The position numbers and the translations under genes were made by a program. Below are positions 1 through 8,529 of a stretch of DNA of 64,000 nucleotides, piece by piece; position 1 is the stretch's first letter, and each line of letters begins with the position of its first letter. The notes below the pieces were generated by a model. That model searched no databases and was not told where the DNA came from. It saw only the letters and a list, made by a program, of their open reading frames with translations. The DNA is from Ilyomonas sp963790435 (GTDB taxonomy: Bacteria > Bacteroidota > Bacteroidia > Chitinophagales > Chitinophagaceae): NCBI GenBank assembly GCA_963790435.1, contig CAWBOI010000001.1, forward strand, positions 1,674,001-1,738,000, in the 5' to 3' direction.

Positions 1-1
1 G

Positions 2-754
2 ACCGGCGAAATGCTGAAACCTACCATCACTTTTGACATTACACTGCCACAGGATTTGCTTACACGTTGGCCTGATGTAGATACCAAATTACAACAAGTG
101 CGTAGCGATGAAGCTGAGATAAACAAACAAGCTTTTGCTTTGTTGCTGTTGGGCAGGTTTGTGCAGGAAGACCCGCTGGCAAGCTCAGGTGGCGGCGGTG
201 GCGTAGAAGGCGCCGTTCGCAGCAGTGCGGCGAGTTTGCTTACCGATCAGCTAAACAAGTTGGCTGGCAACCTTGTGAAAGGAGTTGATTTGAATTTTGA
301 TTTGCAATCGCAGCAGGATTACTCAACCGGCACAGCACAAAACAGCACCGACTTGAAAGTAGGTGTGAGCAAGCGTTTGCTGAATGATAGAATTAAAGTG
401 AATGTAGGAAGTAGTTTCGCTGTTGAAAATCCGCAAGGCAGTAACAAAGCCGCTTCTAACATTGCGGGTGATGTATCGGTAGATTATCAGCTTACCAAGG
501 ATGGTCGTTATTTATTGCAGGCTTATCGCCGCAACAATTATGAAGGTGTAGCTGAAGGTCAGGTAATAGAAACCGGCTTGAGCTTTATTTTAAACTATGA
601 TTACAACCGTTTGAAAGAAATTTTTGAAAGGCATAAAGTGGCAAAAGAAGTTCGTAAAAAGAACAAGGAAACGGATAAAAAAGTAGAAGAGCAGAAAGCG
701 CAAAAAGAAGAACAGGATAAACAACAAAAGCAGGCGGCAGAAAGTAAGAAGTAA
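2..754 (+). CDS. tamB: TamB-like translocation/assembly protein, C-terminal fragment
   Basis: The frame is open to the left edge, so this is the 3' end of a longer gene (about 250 residues visible). The visible part matches the C-terminal TamB (DUF490) domain: beta-rich repeats, a stretch on ligand-like strands ('TFDITLPQDL', 'LLLLGRF'), and a final barrel-like segment, followed by a highly charged Lys/Glu/Gln tail. TamB spans the periplasm and works with a TamA/BamA-type outer-membrane protein; the next gene downstream is exactly such a protein, which supports the assignment. The charged tail of about 45 residues after the domain is longer than usual in proteobacterial TamB, but basic or acidic tails are common in Bacteroidota. 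Family assignment is good; the exact role in this organism is inferred. Confidence 0.85.
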   Translation, partial: TGEMLKPTITFDITLPQDLLTRWPDVDTKLQQVRSDEAEINKQAFALLLLGRFVQEDPLASSGGGGGVEGAVRSSAASLLTDQLNKLAGNLVKGVDLNFDLQSQQDYSTGTAQNSTDLKVGVSKRLLNDRIKVNVGSSFAVENPQGSNKAASNIAGDVSVDYQLTKDGRYLLQAYRRNNYEGVAEGQVIETGLSFILNYDYNRLKEIFERHKVAKEVRKKNKETDKKVEEQKAQKEEQDKQQKQAAESKK

Positions 755-958
755 GTTACAAGAAACAAGGACTAAGCTACAAGATTCAATAAGCAAGAAA
801 TACAAAATACAGTTTTATGTACCGGGCTGCAAAGCTCCGTTTGAGCTTCGTTGCGTCGCACTCTTGTACGCTTAGTCAATAATTGAGCAACAGTTCATCA
901 ACCATTATTATCATAAAAACAAAAGCTGACATTCTCGGCAACAACATAGACATACCAA
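755..958. repeat. tamB-tamL gap with interspersed repeat tracts
   Basis: The gap holds a low-complexity stretch of 'ttacaag'/'ctacaag' type words just after the tamB stop, then a GC-richer palindromic piece with 'aagctccgtttgagctt' at about 830-848. A 20-base word at 851-870 recurs in inverted orientation at 24803-24822. A copy of the AAAAACAAA motif lies at 913-925, about 33 bp before the tamL start. No gene is seen. Confidence 0.6.
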
Positions 959-3280
959 ATGAATTATAGGTTTTCATATTGTTTTGTTTTATTCATCATC
1001 CTGTTGTTCGCTGCTTGTGATAACACCAAACACTTAGCACCAGGACAAGATTTATACATTGGTTCTACTATAAAAATAAAAGCCACACCAAACATTTCGA
1101 AGAAGCGGCAAAAGGCATTAGAAAGTGATATGCAATCGCTTATTCGGCCAAAACCAAACTCGAAAATATTAGGCATCCGTTTAAAGCTGACCTTATACAA
1201 TATGGTTGATACGCCAAGAGGCAAGGGCTTGCGTTATTTGATCAAAAACAAACTGGGCGAACCACCGGTAATCGCCTCTTACAGCACACTGGATAAAGAC
1301 CGCGCTGTAATGGAAAACCGCCTTGACAACCGAGGCTGGTTTAATGATACGGTAACACTTGATTCGATAGTGAAACACCGCAAATTTGAGGGCAAGTTTA
1401 CGGCTTATGTGCACCATCAATATACTATGCGCAGCATTTCTTTCCCCAAAGACAGTTCGGTGCTAAGCCGCAATATTGTGGGTAAAGATGCAACCCAAAA
1501 ACGGGCGTTAAGCCGTTCGCTGTTGCGCCCCAACGATCCGTATGATTTAGATGTGATAAAACTGGAACGTGAACGCATTGATGCACGCTTAAAAAACAAA
1601 GGCTTTTATTATTTCAGTCCCGATTATATGGTTGCCGATGTGGATTCAATCGTTGGCAATCATCAGGTAGATGTGGCGGTGAAAGTAAAAGATGTAACGC
1701 CTGCGGCTGCACGCCGTCAGTACCGCATCAACAATATTATTGTATATGCCGATTATAGCAATGAAGCCGATACCAGCATAGCGGGTGCGAAAAACTATCA
1801 TGGCTATACCATTGTTGATCCAAACCATCGCTTTAACCCGAAGATGTTTGTGCGAACGCTGGTGTTTGATTCAGGCGATTTGTATAAGCGCGACGATCAC
1901 AACTTATCGCTCAACCGCTTAACCACATTAGGTGTGTATCGGTTTGTAAAAGCTCGTTTTTTGCCCGATCCGCATTCGGACAGTTTGTTAAACGCTTACT
2001 ATTACCTCACACCAACACAAAATAAATCACTGCGTTTCCAGGTATCAGGTCTTACCAAGAGCAATAACTCTAACGGTGGTGAGCTTTCAGTAAACTGGCG
2101 AAACCGCAGCTTGTTTAAAGGTGCAGAATTGCTTACCATAACGGCTTATGGCGGACTTGAAAAGCAGTATTCAGCCGGCACTTCAAAAACCAGAGTAGAT
2201 ACGCGCAGGTTAGGCGCAGAAGCCGATTTGTATGTGCCGCGCGTCATCTCGCCATTTTATGTTCGCACCAACAGTGGCTTTGTTCCGCATACAAAATTCA
2301 TGTTGGGTTATGAATTGTTTAACCGAAGCACACAATATTTACTAACCACTTATCGGGGTAGTTACGGATATGTTTGGAAAGAAAATATTTTATCGGAGCA
2401 TCAACTCAATCTTATCAACATCAGTTCTGTTCAGCCAACACATGTTACACGCGATTTTCAGGATAGTTTGCTTTTGCCCAAATTTTATACATTAAAGCGC
2501 AGTATTGAAAAGCAGTTTATTATTGGCCCTTCTTATAACTACAATTACAACACACTCAACAAGCCCAACCTGCGCAGAAAAATTGATTACTACATCAATG
2601 GCAATCTTGACTTGTCGGCACCGCCACCGTTTGTATTGGGTGGCGATACCGCAGCAGGAAAGCAAAAAACGCTGTTTCGCACGCCATTATCGCAATACAT
2701 CAGAACTGAAGTGGAATTGAGAGTTACGCGTAAGTTGGGCACAAACAGTTCGTTCAATTCAAGGCTGTGGGGGGGATTTGGCTATGCGTATGGCAACAGC
2801 ATTTCAATGCCTTATATCAAATCGTTTTTTGCAGGGGGAACCAACGACATTCGGGCGTTTCGTGCCCGCACCTTAGGACCTGGAAGTTATTATGCTGGCA
2901 ATCCACGTGATAGTTTGGTAGTTGACCAACCAGGCGACATAAAGCTGGAAGCAAACGCAGAGTATCGCGCAAAATTGTTTTCCATTGTGCGCGGCGCTTT
3001 GTTTGTGGATGCGGGCAATGTGTGGTCGAGAAAGCCAGACCCAAACAGACCGGGTTCAGAATTCAGCAGCCAGTTTTTAAAACAAATTGCTGTTGGCATG
3101 GGTGCTGGCTTGCGCTTCGATGTTTCTATTTTGGTTTTGCGCTTAGATGTTGCCATTCCGGTGCGCCTGCCTTATTTACCCGACGGACAACGTTGGGTGT
3201 TTGATCAAATTAATTTCGGCAGCAAGGACTGGCGCCGAAACAATCTGGTTTTCAACCTCGCCATCGGCTATCCTTTCTAA
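959..3280 (+). CDS. tamL: TamL: BamA/TamA-family outer-membrane lipoprotein
   Basis: A 773-residue Omp85-superfamily protein. Residues 1-20 are a lipoprotein signal ending in the lipobox 'LFAAC', so it should be acylated, as known for the Bacteroidota TamL branch. POTRA-like repeats follow up to about residue 370 ('IRLKLTLYNMVD', 'NRLTTLGVYRF'), then a 16-strand barrel region; the 'FFAGGTNDIRAF' segment near residue 625 is the conserved loop-6 region of Omp85 proteins (here RAF in place of VRGF/IRGY). It ends with an aromatic residue (F), the usual beta signal. It lies about 200 bp downstream of tamB on the same strand, so the two probably form the TAM complex that inserts outer-membrane proteins. 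Confidence 0.88.
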   Translation: MNYRFSYCFVLFIILLFAACDNTKHLAPGQDLYIGSTIKIKATPNISKKRQKALESDMQSLIRPKPNSKILGIRLKLTLYNMVDTPRGKGLRYLIKNKLGEPPVIASYSTLDKDRAVMENRLDNRGWFNDTVTLDSIVKHRKFEGKFTAYVHHQYTMRSISFPKDSSVLSRNIVGKDATQKRALSRSLLRPNDPYDLDVIKLERERIDARLKNKGFYYFSPDYMVADVDSIVGNHQVDVAVKVKDVTPAAARRQYRINNIIVYADYSNEADTSIAGAKNYHGYTIVDPNHRFNPKMFVRTLVFDSGDLYKRDDHNLSLNRLTTLGVYRFVKARFLPDPHSDSLLNAYYYLTPTQNKSLRFQVSGLTKSNNSNGGELSVNWRNRSLFKGAELLTITAYGGLEKQYSAGTSKTRVDTRRLGAEADLYVPRVISPFYVRTNSGFVPHTKFMLGYELFNRSTQYLLTTYRGSYGYVWKENILSEHQLNLINISSVQPTHVTRDFQDSLLLPKFYTLKRSIEKQFIIGPSYNYNYNTLNKPNLRRKIDYYINGNLDLSAPPPFVLGGDTAAGKQKTLFRTPLSQYIRTEVELRVTRKLGTNSSFNSRLWGGFGYAYGNSISMPYIKSFFAGGTNDIRAFRARTLGPGSYYAGNPRDSLVVDQPGDIKLEANAEYRAKLFSIVRGALFVDAGNVWSRKPDPNRPGSEFSSQFLKQIAVGMGAGLRFDVSILVLRLDVAIPVRLPYLPDGQRWVFDQINFGSKDWRRNNLVFNLAIGYPF

Positions 3281-3521
3281 TAGTGTATGAATTACATTTT
3301 ACAATGTGAATCTGACTTACATTTGCCGCTTTCCTGTGAAGAGCGAGAACTCTGTTTTGCCACAAAAACAAACTTCGATGGCTGCGTAAAGAAGAAAATG
3401 GGAAAACAAAAAAGGAGCGTTAGCACAGCATATTCTTTTCAAACATTTCATCACACATCTTTACAGCTTGGTGGTTAAAAAACAGCGAGGCAAATGAAAT
3501 TTGTTTACAGAAAATAACAAC
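3281..3521. other. Gap between tamL and the nucleotidyltransferase
   Basis: An open frame of 63 codons starts 6 bp after tamL (3287-3478), but its composition and lack of any recognisable feature make it doubtful. The gap also contains an AAAAACAAA motif copy at 3362-3372. Confidence 0.4.
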
Positions 3522-4514
3522 ATGAAAGCAGTGATTCCTGTAGCGGGCGCAGGTGCTAAACTTCGCCCTCATACTTATACGCAACCCAAAGCTTTAATAC
3601 CTATTGCAGGCAAAACCATACTGAGTTATATTGTTGACCAGTTGAACAATGCAGGCATTTATGAGTTTGTTTTTATAGTAGGTTATTTGGGTGAAAAAAT
3701 TGAAGAGTATGTAAAGCAAACCTATCCACATTTGTACTGCCATTTTGTGCATCAAAACGAAAGACAAGGCACAGGCCATGCGATAGAGTTAGCACAAAAT
3801 ATTATTGATGGAGATGAAGTACTGGTAACGCTTGGCGATACCATTTGCGAGTACGATGTAGCCGAAGTGTTGCGCAGCCCCTACAATATGCTGGGCGTAA
3901 AAAAAGTAGATGACCCGCGCCGCTTTGGTGTTGCCGAAATTAATGCCGAAGAATTTATTGAACATGTGGTTGAAAAACCATCCATTCCAAAAAGCAATAT
4001 GGCATTGGTTGGCGTTTATAAAATAAAAGATTCACGGTTGCTGTTTGATTGTTTGCACCAACTGTTCACGCACAATATCAAAACACAAGGAGAATACAAC
4101 CTGACGGACGGTTTGGAATGTATGATTAAAAACGGCACGCAATTCAAACCGTTTCGTGTAAAAAGCTGGTACGATTGCGGGCGAAAAGAAACCTTGCTCG
4201 AAACCAATGCCATCCTTTTAAAAAAAGCTGGCAGCACTATTCATGAATCGGTACAAAACGAAAACGCTATCATCATTCCGCCTGTCACTATTGGTGCAGG
4301 TTGTGTGTTGAAAAATTCAATTATTGGTCCGCATGTTTCTATTGGTCCAAATACAACGGTGCAATATTCAACCATACGCGAAAGCATCATCGGATCTTAT
4401 ACAACTTTGTATGAAGTGGTAATTGACAATTCGTTAATTGGCAGCGATGCTTCGGTAAAAGGCTTAAGCAGAAGTTTAAACATCGGCGATAATACAGAGA
4501 TAGATTTTGGGTAA
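3522..4514 (+). CDS. Sugar-phosphate nucleotidyltransferase with left-handed beta-helix tail
   Basis: A 330-residue protein that begins with the nucleotide-binding signature 'MKAVIPVAGAGAKLRP' followed by 'TQPKALIPIAGKTI'; it is of the RmlA/GalU/GlmU N-terminal fold. 'LVTLGDTI' carries the metal-binding Asp. The last 80 residues are hexapeptide-like ('IIPPVTIGAGCVLKNSIIGPHVSIG'-type repeats), i.e. a left-handed beta-helix as in glucose-1-phosphate thymidylyltransferase-like and bifunctional GlmU-like enzymes, but too short for a full acetyltransferase. ATG at 3522 was chosen over an in-frame TTG at 3501 because it starts right at the conserved N-terminus. The substrate (glucose-1-P or other) cannot be settled from sequence. 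It probably makes an activated sugar for surface glycans. Confidence 0.85.
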   Translation: MKAVIPVAGAGAKLRPHTYTQPKALIPIAGKTILSYIVDQLNNAGIYEFVFIVGYLGEKIEEYVKQTYPHLYCHFVHQNERQGTGHAIELAQNIIDGDEVLVTLGDTICEYDVAEVLRSPYNMLGVKKVDDPRRFGVAEINAEEFIEHVVEKPSIPKSNMALVGVYKIKDSRLLFDCLHQLFTHNIKTQGEYNLTDGLECMIKNGTQFKPFRVKSWYDCGRKETLLETNAILLKKAGSTIHESVQNENAIIIPPVTIGAGCVLKNSIIGPHVSIGPNTTVQYSTIRESIIGSYTTLYEVVIDNSLIGSDASVKGLSRSLNIGDNTEIDFG

Positions 4515-4523
4515 GGATTGCAG

Positions 4524-4790
4524 TTATTTTAGTCTTTTTATTTTTTTAGGATTTGAATGCTGATGAAACAAAGCCGAAATGAACACTTCATTATTGCTTT
4601 CAAAATTCTATAAATAACCTGATATAAGAAATGAGGTAAGTTGATTCTCCGAAAGTGTTTGTTTAGATTGAATTAATTCTGTGGAGGTTTTCTTAAGAAA
4701 TTATAAACTGCTACCAAATCTTCTTCAAATTCACAAGCTAACGAAATATAAAATCTCATTGTAATAATCCAGTGCTGAAGCAATCTGTTA
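4524..4790 (-). pseudogene. Decayed RelE/ParE-family toxin
   Basis: Reading the minus strand in pieces gives fragments typical of this family: 'ALDYYNEI', 'FEEDLVAVYNFL', 'STELIQSKQTLSE', 'YLISYQVIYRI', and the diagnostic C-terminus 'NNEVFISALFHQHSNPKK'. They lie in different frames with several stops between them, so the gene is dead. It follows an equally broken antitoxin-like frame (4803-5044) in the usual antitoxin-then-toxin order. The family call rests on the C-terminal pattern and the partner; residue-level function cannot be claimed. Confidence 0.72.
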
Positions 4791-4803
4791 TTGTGAAAGC
4801 GCA

Positions 4804-5044
4804 CTAAACTTTAGATGATAAGCCATGTTTTCTTTTCTTTAAAAACATCATCCTTTCTTCTTCCGATATTTTCTTTATCGAACCATCATCAATTTGCTGT
4901 GAAATTTTATTTAATTGTTCCCATTGTTCTTTAGTTAATTCATCATCTTCCAAGTGTATTGTCTAGATCTTCCTGCAAAGCAAAATACAGTTCCAGCTTT
5001 TCTTCTTTCGGTAGTTGCAATGCTTGTTCTATAATCGTATTCAT
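4804..5044 (-). pseudogene. Frameshifted antitoxin-like gene
   Basis: From the ATG at 5044 the frame reads 'MNTIIEQALQLPKEEKLELY' and stays open for about 33 codons, then stops. Skipping one base in 'acacttgg' restores a continuous frame that reads 'EDDELTKEQWEQLNKISQQI' and ends near 4804. The whole would be about 80 residues, the size and charge of addiction-module antitoxins of the 'MNTIIEQALxLPxxEKLEL' type that precede ParE/RelE toxins in Bacteroidota. One extra T explains the break. Paired with the toxin ruins that follow. Confidence 0.7.
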
Positions 5045-5171
5045 GAAAAAAGGAATTTACTTAAAAGTAAAATTATCAACCAACTTTTTAAAAAATAAAA
5101 TGAGCAATCAAGTAATTCCCCGCAATAAATTTTACTTGTGATTCAATGTGAAACGTTATAAAAAAAGCGGC

Positions 5172-5210
5172 AAAACAAAAAGCGGAACTATTTGCTCCGC
5201 TTTTTGTTTT
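5172..5210 (-). terminator. Intrinsic terminator after the T9SS propeller gene
   Basis: A perfect 15-bp stem: 'aaaacaaaaagcgga' pairs with 'tccgctttttgtttt' around a 9-base loop, with the T tract part of the stem. It lies 24 bp beyond the minus-strand stop at 5234. The A/T arms contain the AAAACAAAAA word family that recurs in other gaps of this window. Confidence 0.8.
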
Positions 5211-5233
5211 ATAATCTTAAGTTTGGTTTTGCC

Positions 5234-7216
5234 TTATTTTCCCACTACCAATTTTTTGTTTGCAATTTCTGCTCCTTTGGCTGTAATCAATTGTACAAGA
5301 TAAACACCACTTTTTACACTCGACTGCAATTGCACATCAAATGTATTTGCAGAAGGATTTACTATAGTAGATTGTTTGTAAACCACTTTGCCAATGCTGT
5401 TGGTAATGATAATTAAAGCTTGCTGAGCTTCGGCTTTATTGCTGTTAAAACCAATCGTAACGTGGTTGCTTGCGGGGTTTGGAAACAAATCAATGGTTGC
5501 ATTGGTCATGCGGGTTTCGTCAATTGATTTAACAGCCGTTCTGCCGGTTGAAGATGAGCCTTTTGGAAGCAAGCCATAGACAATAATCTGGTTGGAAAAT
5601 GTTGGCAAATACAATTTACCATTGGCAACCGTAGGAGGGTTCATTTTAGCAAACGTGGTTGAATTGTCACGCGCGGCATTTTGCTGGCTGTTCCATAATT
5701 CGTGCGTTATATCATCAGCAGAAAACGCTTGCAAAATACTTGGCCTTACCTGTCCATTAGCATCGCCTGACAGTGCATGTGTAGCCCACACAATACCGGT
5801 ATTCCTTTTACTCATATTGGAAGAAACGGACAGAAATCCTCCCGGCATTCCATCAGGTAACATCGTTGTGCCTGAAATGGTATTGGCTGTATCGAAAGCC
5901 TGTTTTTTTCTTACAAACGGAACTTGCTTTAAGAAAGCATCTTCAGCCCAAACATATATATACTCTTTCTTTTGATTATTTTTAAAATAAACAGGCGTCC
6001 CATGAATATTATTATGCCCCTGAAAATCGGCATTGATATTTAAAATTTGCATGGCGCCTGCATTGTTGGATGTTGTTTTGCCCAGGTTGGTTGTATTTAC
6101 TGCAAACAGATAGCTTTGTTTGCTGCCTGATAAAGAGATGTTAGTGTTGGGAATAATTAATACACCATCAGAGCCGTAATCCAAATCACCATTTTCTAAG
6201 TCGAGCCAGTTGTGAGGTGTAAAAAAATCGACCACTTGTAAGCCGCTCGATTGAGGAGAGAATTTCACAAGACTTTCGCCTCTGTTGATAGGATCGTTCT
6301 CGTTGCCATTGTATCCTACTGTACCATTGCCTGTAGCTACATAAATATTTCCCAGGTCATCAACCGTAGGAGCTTGTCCGCTCATCCAAATACCGCCCTG
6401 AAAACCATTTGGTGAGTCGCAATACACATATTGTTGTTGCATCGTTTTGGTATTGTAACCTATTACCCAACCATGATAGAACCCATAATCGCATTGAGAT
6501 GCCCAACAGATATAAACCACATTGTTGTATAAGCACAAACCTGGACGTTGGTTCTCTAATTTTGAATCGAAAGTAATCGTTCCATTCACCGAGCCGCCGC
6601 CTGTTCCTGCAACAGAGGCAGTAATTTGTACGGGACTATTGGCTTTCTCGGCACCTGTAGTTATATCTATGGCATGAAGATATTGAACATGCGTACCGTC
6701 ATTTAAATTGATGCTTCTTGCCAGCACATACATGGTTTGAGTTGCCTGGTTAATAACCGGTGTTCCTACTATACCCATGCCACTTTGATAGTCGGAGTAT
6801 CCATATTGTCCACAACTAAAATCACTATGATTAATAGCACGAAAGCCAGAAGGTGAAAGATTAATTTGCCATAAAGGTGTACCGCTTGCATCATCGGCGT
6901 CAAACGCATATAAGCTATTGTTTACAGTAGCTACATACAGCACATTGCGCGTTCTACCACCAACATTAATGTTAGATACAATAAGAGGTTGCGCATACAC
7001 TTGCTCATCAACCGGAAGTGTATATAATTTACCAAACGAATTGGCGTTTACGTTTGATTGATTGAGTGTGGTTTCATGCATATTCCAGCCGGTTCTTTTC
7101 AAGTCGTTATGCTGGGTAAGTACGTTTACCTGTGCCGAAACAGAATAAACAAAACAGAATGACAAAACAAAAAAAACGGTGAAAACTACAGACAGATGGT
7201 GTAAAGATTTCTTCAT
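5234..7216 (-). CDS. Secreted quinoprotein-like beta-propeller with T9SS sorting domain
   Basis: A 660-residue protein. ATG at 7216 starts 'MKKSLHHLSVVF', a Sec signal ending 'VSAQ'; the upstream in-frame ATG at 7270 would add residues before the signal. The body has propeller-like repeats with PQQ/quinoprotein flavour ('LYAFDADDASGTPLWQI', 'IYVATGNGTVG', 'GKLYLPTFSNQIIVYGL'). The last 75 residues are a type A type IX sorting domain: 'IDLFPNPASNHVTIGF' then '...GVYLVQLITAKG...KKLVVGK'. So it should cross the inner membrane by Sec and be exported or surface-anchored by T9SS. There is no sign of a specific catalytic role; the ligand is unknown. It stands alone with its own terminator. Confidence 0.85.
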   Translation of the reverse strand: MKKSLHHLSVVFTVFFVLSFCFVYSVSAQVNVLTQHNDLKRTGWNMHETTLNQSNVNANSFGKLYTLPVDEQVYAQPLIVSNINVGGRTRNVLYVATVNNSLYAFDADDASGTPLWQINLSPSGFRAINHSDFSCGQYGYSDYQSGMGIVGTPVINQATQTMYVLARSINLNDGTHVQYLHAIDITTGAEKANSPVQITASVAGTGGGSVNGTITFDSKLENQRPGLCLYNNVVYICWASQCDYGFYHGWVIGYNTKTMQQQYVYCDSPNGFQGGIWMSGQAPTVDDLGNIYVATGNGTVGYNGNENDPINRGESLVKFSPQSSGLQVVDFFTPHNWLDLENGDLDYGSDGVLIIPNTNISLSGSKQSYLFAVNTTNLGKTTSNNAGAMQILNINADFQGHNNIHGTPVYFKNNQKKEYIYVWAEDAFLKQVPFVRKKQAFDTANTISGTTMLPDGMPGGFLSVSSNMSKRNTGIVWATHALSGDANGQVRPSILQAFSADDITHELWNSQQNAARDNSTTFAKMNPPTVANGKLYLPTFSNQIIVYGLLPKGSSSTGRTAVKSIDETRMTNATIDLFPNPASNHVTIGFNSNKAEAQQALIIITNSIGKVVYKQSTIVNPSANTFDVQLQSSVKSGVYLVQLITAKGAEIANKKLVVGK

Positions 7217-7375
7217 AGAATGGTTATTTTGACGGTACGAATATAGCTCATACAGCATAGATTGTGACATTCAAAACAAAAAAGGAACTTACCATTTCAA
7301 ACCTTCACTGTTGTTTCTCGTTGCGTTGTACATGATAACAAAGCAATTTGTTTTTACCTGTTATTATCATCAATA

Positions 7376-7408
7376 AAAAAGTATTGCCGCATTGACAATA
7401 CTTTTTTG
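7376..7408 (-). terminator. Terminator after the small basic secreted protein gene
   Basis: 'aaaagtattg' pairs with 'caatactttt' around a 9-base loop and is followed by T-rich sequence in both directions. It lies about 60 bp past the minus-strand stop at 7463. Confidence 0.65.
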
Positions 7409-7462
7409 TAGCATTTTCAGATAACCATTATCAATCAAATGCATTTAACTGTCAGTAAAAAC

Positions 7463-7672
7463 TTATTGTTCAGTTTTCACCTTCTTCTTATGCGTTTTGC
7501 CACCATTTACTTGTGTTTTTACCTTGTAGCCATTGTGTTCTTTGTGCTTGCTGAACGTGTTATGCACCGTTTGCTTTACACTTGAAGTTGGCTTTACCTT
7601 CGTTTCAGTTTGTGCATGAGAAGCAAGAGAAATACCTGCTGCCATGATTGTTAAGATTACTAATTTTTTCAT
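7463..7672 (-). CDS. Small secreted Lys-rich protein, function unknown
   Basis: A 69-residue protein with a Sec signal ('MKKLVILTIMAAGISLASHA') and a short, very basic mature part rich in Lys, Thr, Val and His. Such tiny periplasmic or secreted proteins are common in Chitinophagaceae, but I do not recognise a family. It has its own terminator, and the gap upstream is AT-rich, so it is probably a single-gene unit. Confidence 0.6.
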   Translation of the reverse strand: MKKLVILTIMAAGISLASHAQTETKVKPTSSVKQTVHNTFSKHKEHNGYKVKTQVNGGKTHKKKVKTEQ

Positions 7673-7876
7673 TTTAAAAATTTTTTATTTGCTGACTTAG
7701 ATACATGAGTATGTAATAAGTTTAATGAAAATCATGCCACTTGATAAAATAACTATTTACATAGCACACCATCAATGTAACACTTCATTTTTGTTCCTGC
7801 ATCATTTTACTATTACAAGTCGTCTGTTACAACCGGCACAATTTCAGCCATGCTGTTGTTCAAAAATTAAAAAACT

Positions 7877-8269
7877 ATGAAAATTCATCAAGCAAAAACA
7901 AAAGCCATTGCACGCATTTTATTAGGCTCTATGCTGGTAACAACTGGCATGGGTCATCTTACTTTTTTAAGAAGAGAATTTCGGGCGCAAGTGCCCGATT
8001 GGGTGCCTCTTAACAGGGATGATACGGTTGTTTATTCTGGCATTGCAGAAATCGCTTTGGGAGCCGCATTAATTGCACTTAGCAAAAACAAAGCAACCGT
8101 TGGAAAAACAGCAGCTTTGTTTTTTACAGCCGTATTCCCGGGTAATGTTTCGCAGTACACACATCATCGCAACGCCTTTGGTTTAAATACCCATACCAAG
8201 CGTTTGGCAAGATTATTTTTTCAGCCGTTATTCATTTATTGGGCACTAAAAAGTACAAGTAACAAGTGA
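7877..8269 (+). CDS. DoxX-like small membrane protein
   Basis: A 130-residue protein with about four hydrophobic segments. The opening 'ARILLGSMLVTTGMGHLTFL' and the 'YSGIAEIALGAALI' segment match the DoxX/DUF417-like membrane family. The family is linked loosely to respiratory or oxidative stress functions, and no specific activity can be assigned. ATG at 7877 follows an A-rich leader. No close operon partner. Confidence 0.7.
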   Translation: MKIHQAKTKAIARILLGSMLVTTGMGHLTFLRREFRAQVPDWVPLNRDDTVVYSGIAEIALGAALIALSKNKATVGKTAALFFTAVFPGNVSQYTHHRNAFGLNTHTKRLARLFFQPLFIYWALKSTSNK

Positions 8270-8529
8270 AGTTTGGTTTTGCCCATTTTTCTGTTCCTAA
8301 TCAATATGAGAACGGCTGAAGATAAGGCACAGCGATGGATAGAGGGTTTTATCAAATTATTGTTTCTGCTGTCGTGTATAAATTTCCAATAGTAACCATT
8401 ATATTTCTACAACTTGAAGCACAGCTGTTTTTACAACTTCCTTCTTCCTAATGTATTATAAAATGGCATGATAAAAGTTTTACTATTTTATAAATAAAAA
8501 TAAAAAGCCATTATTTAAAAAGCAAACCT

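Noticed and set aside
3287..3478. 63-codon frame after tamL
   Set aside because: No family features and no leader; it lies in a normal gap before the nucleotidyltransferase gene.
4959..5416. Plus-strand frames over the broken antitoxin and the propeller gene
   Set aside because: They run antisense to recognisable coding sequence, and their composition is not protein-like.
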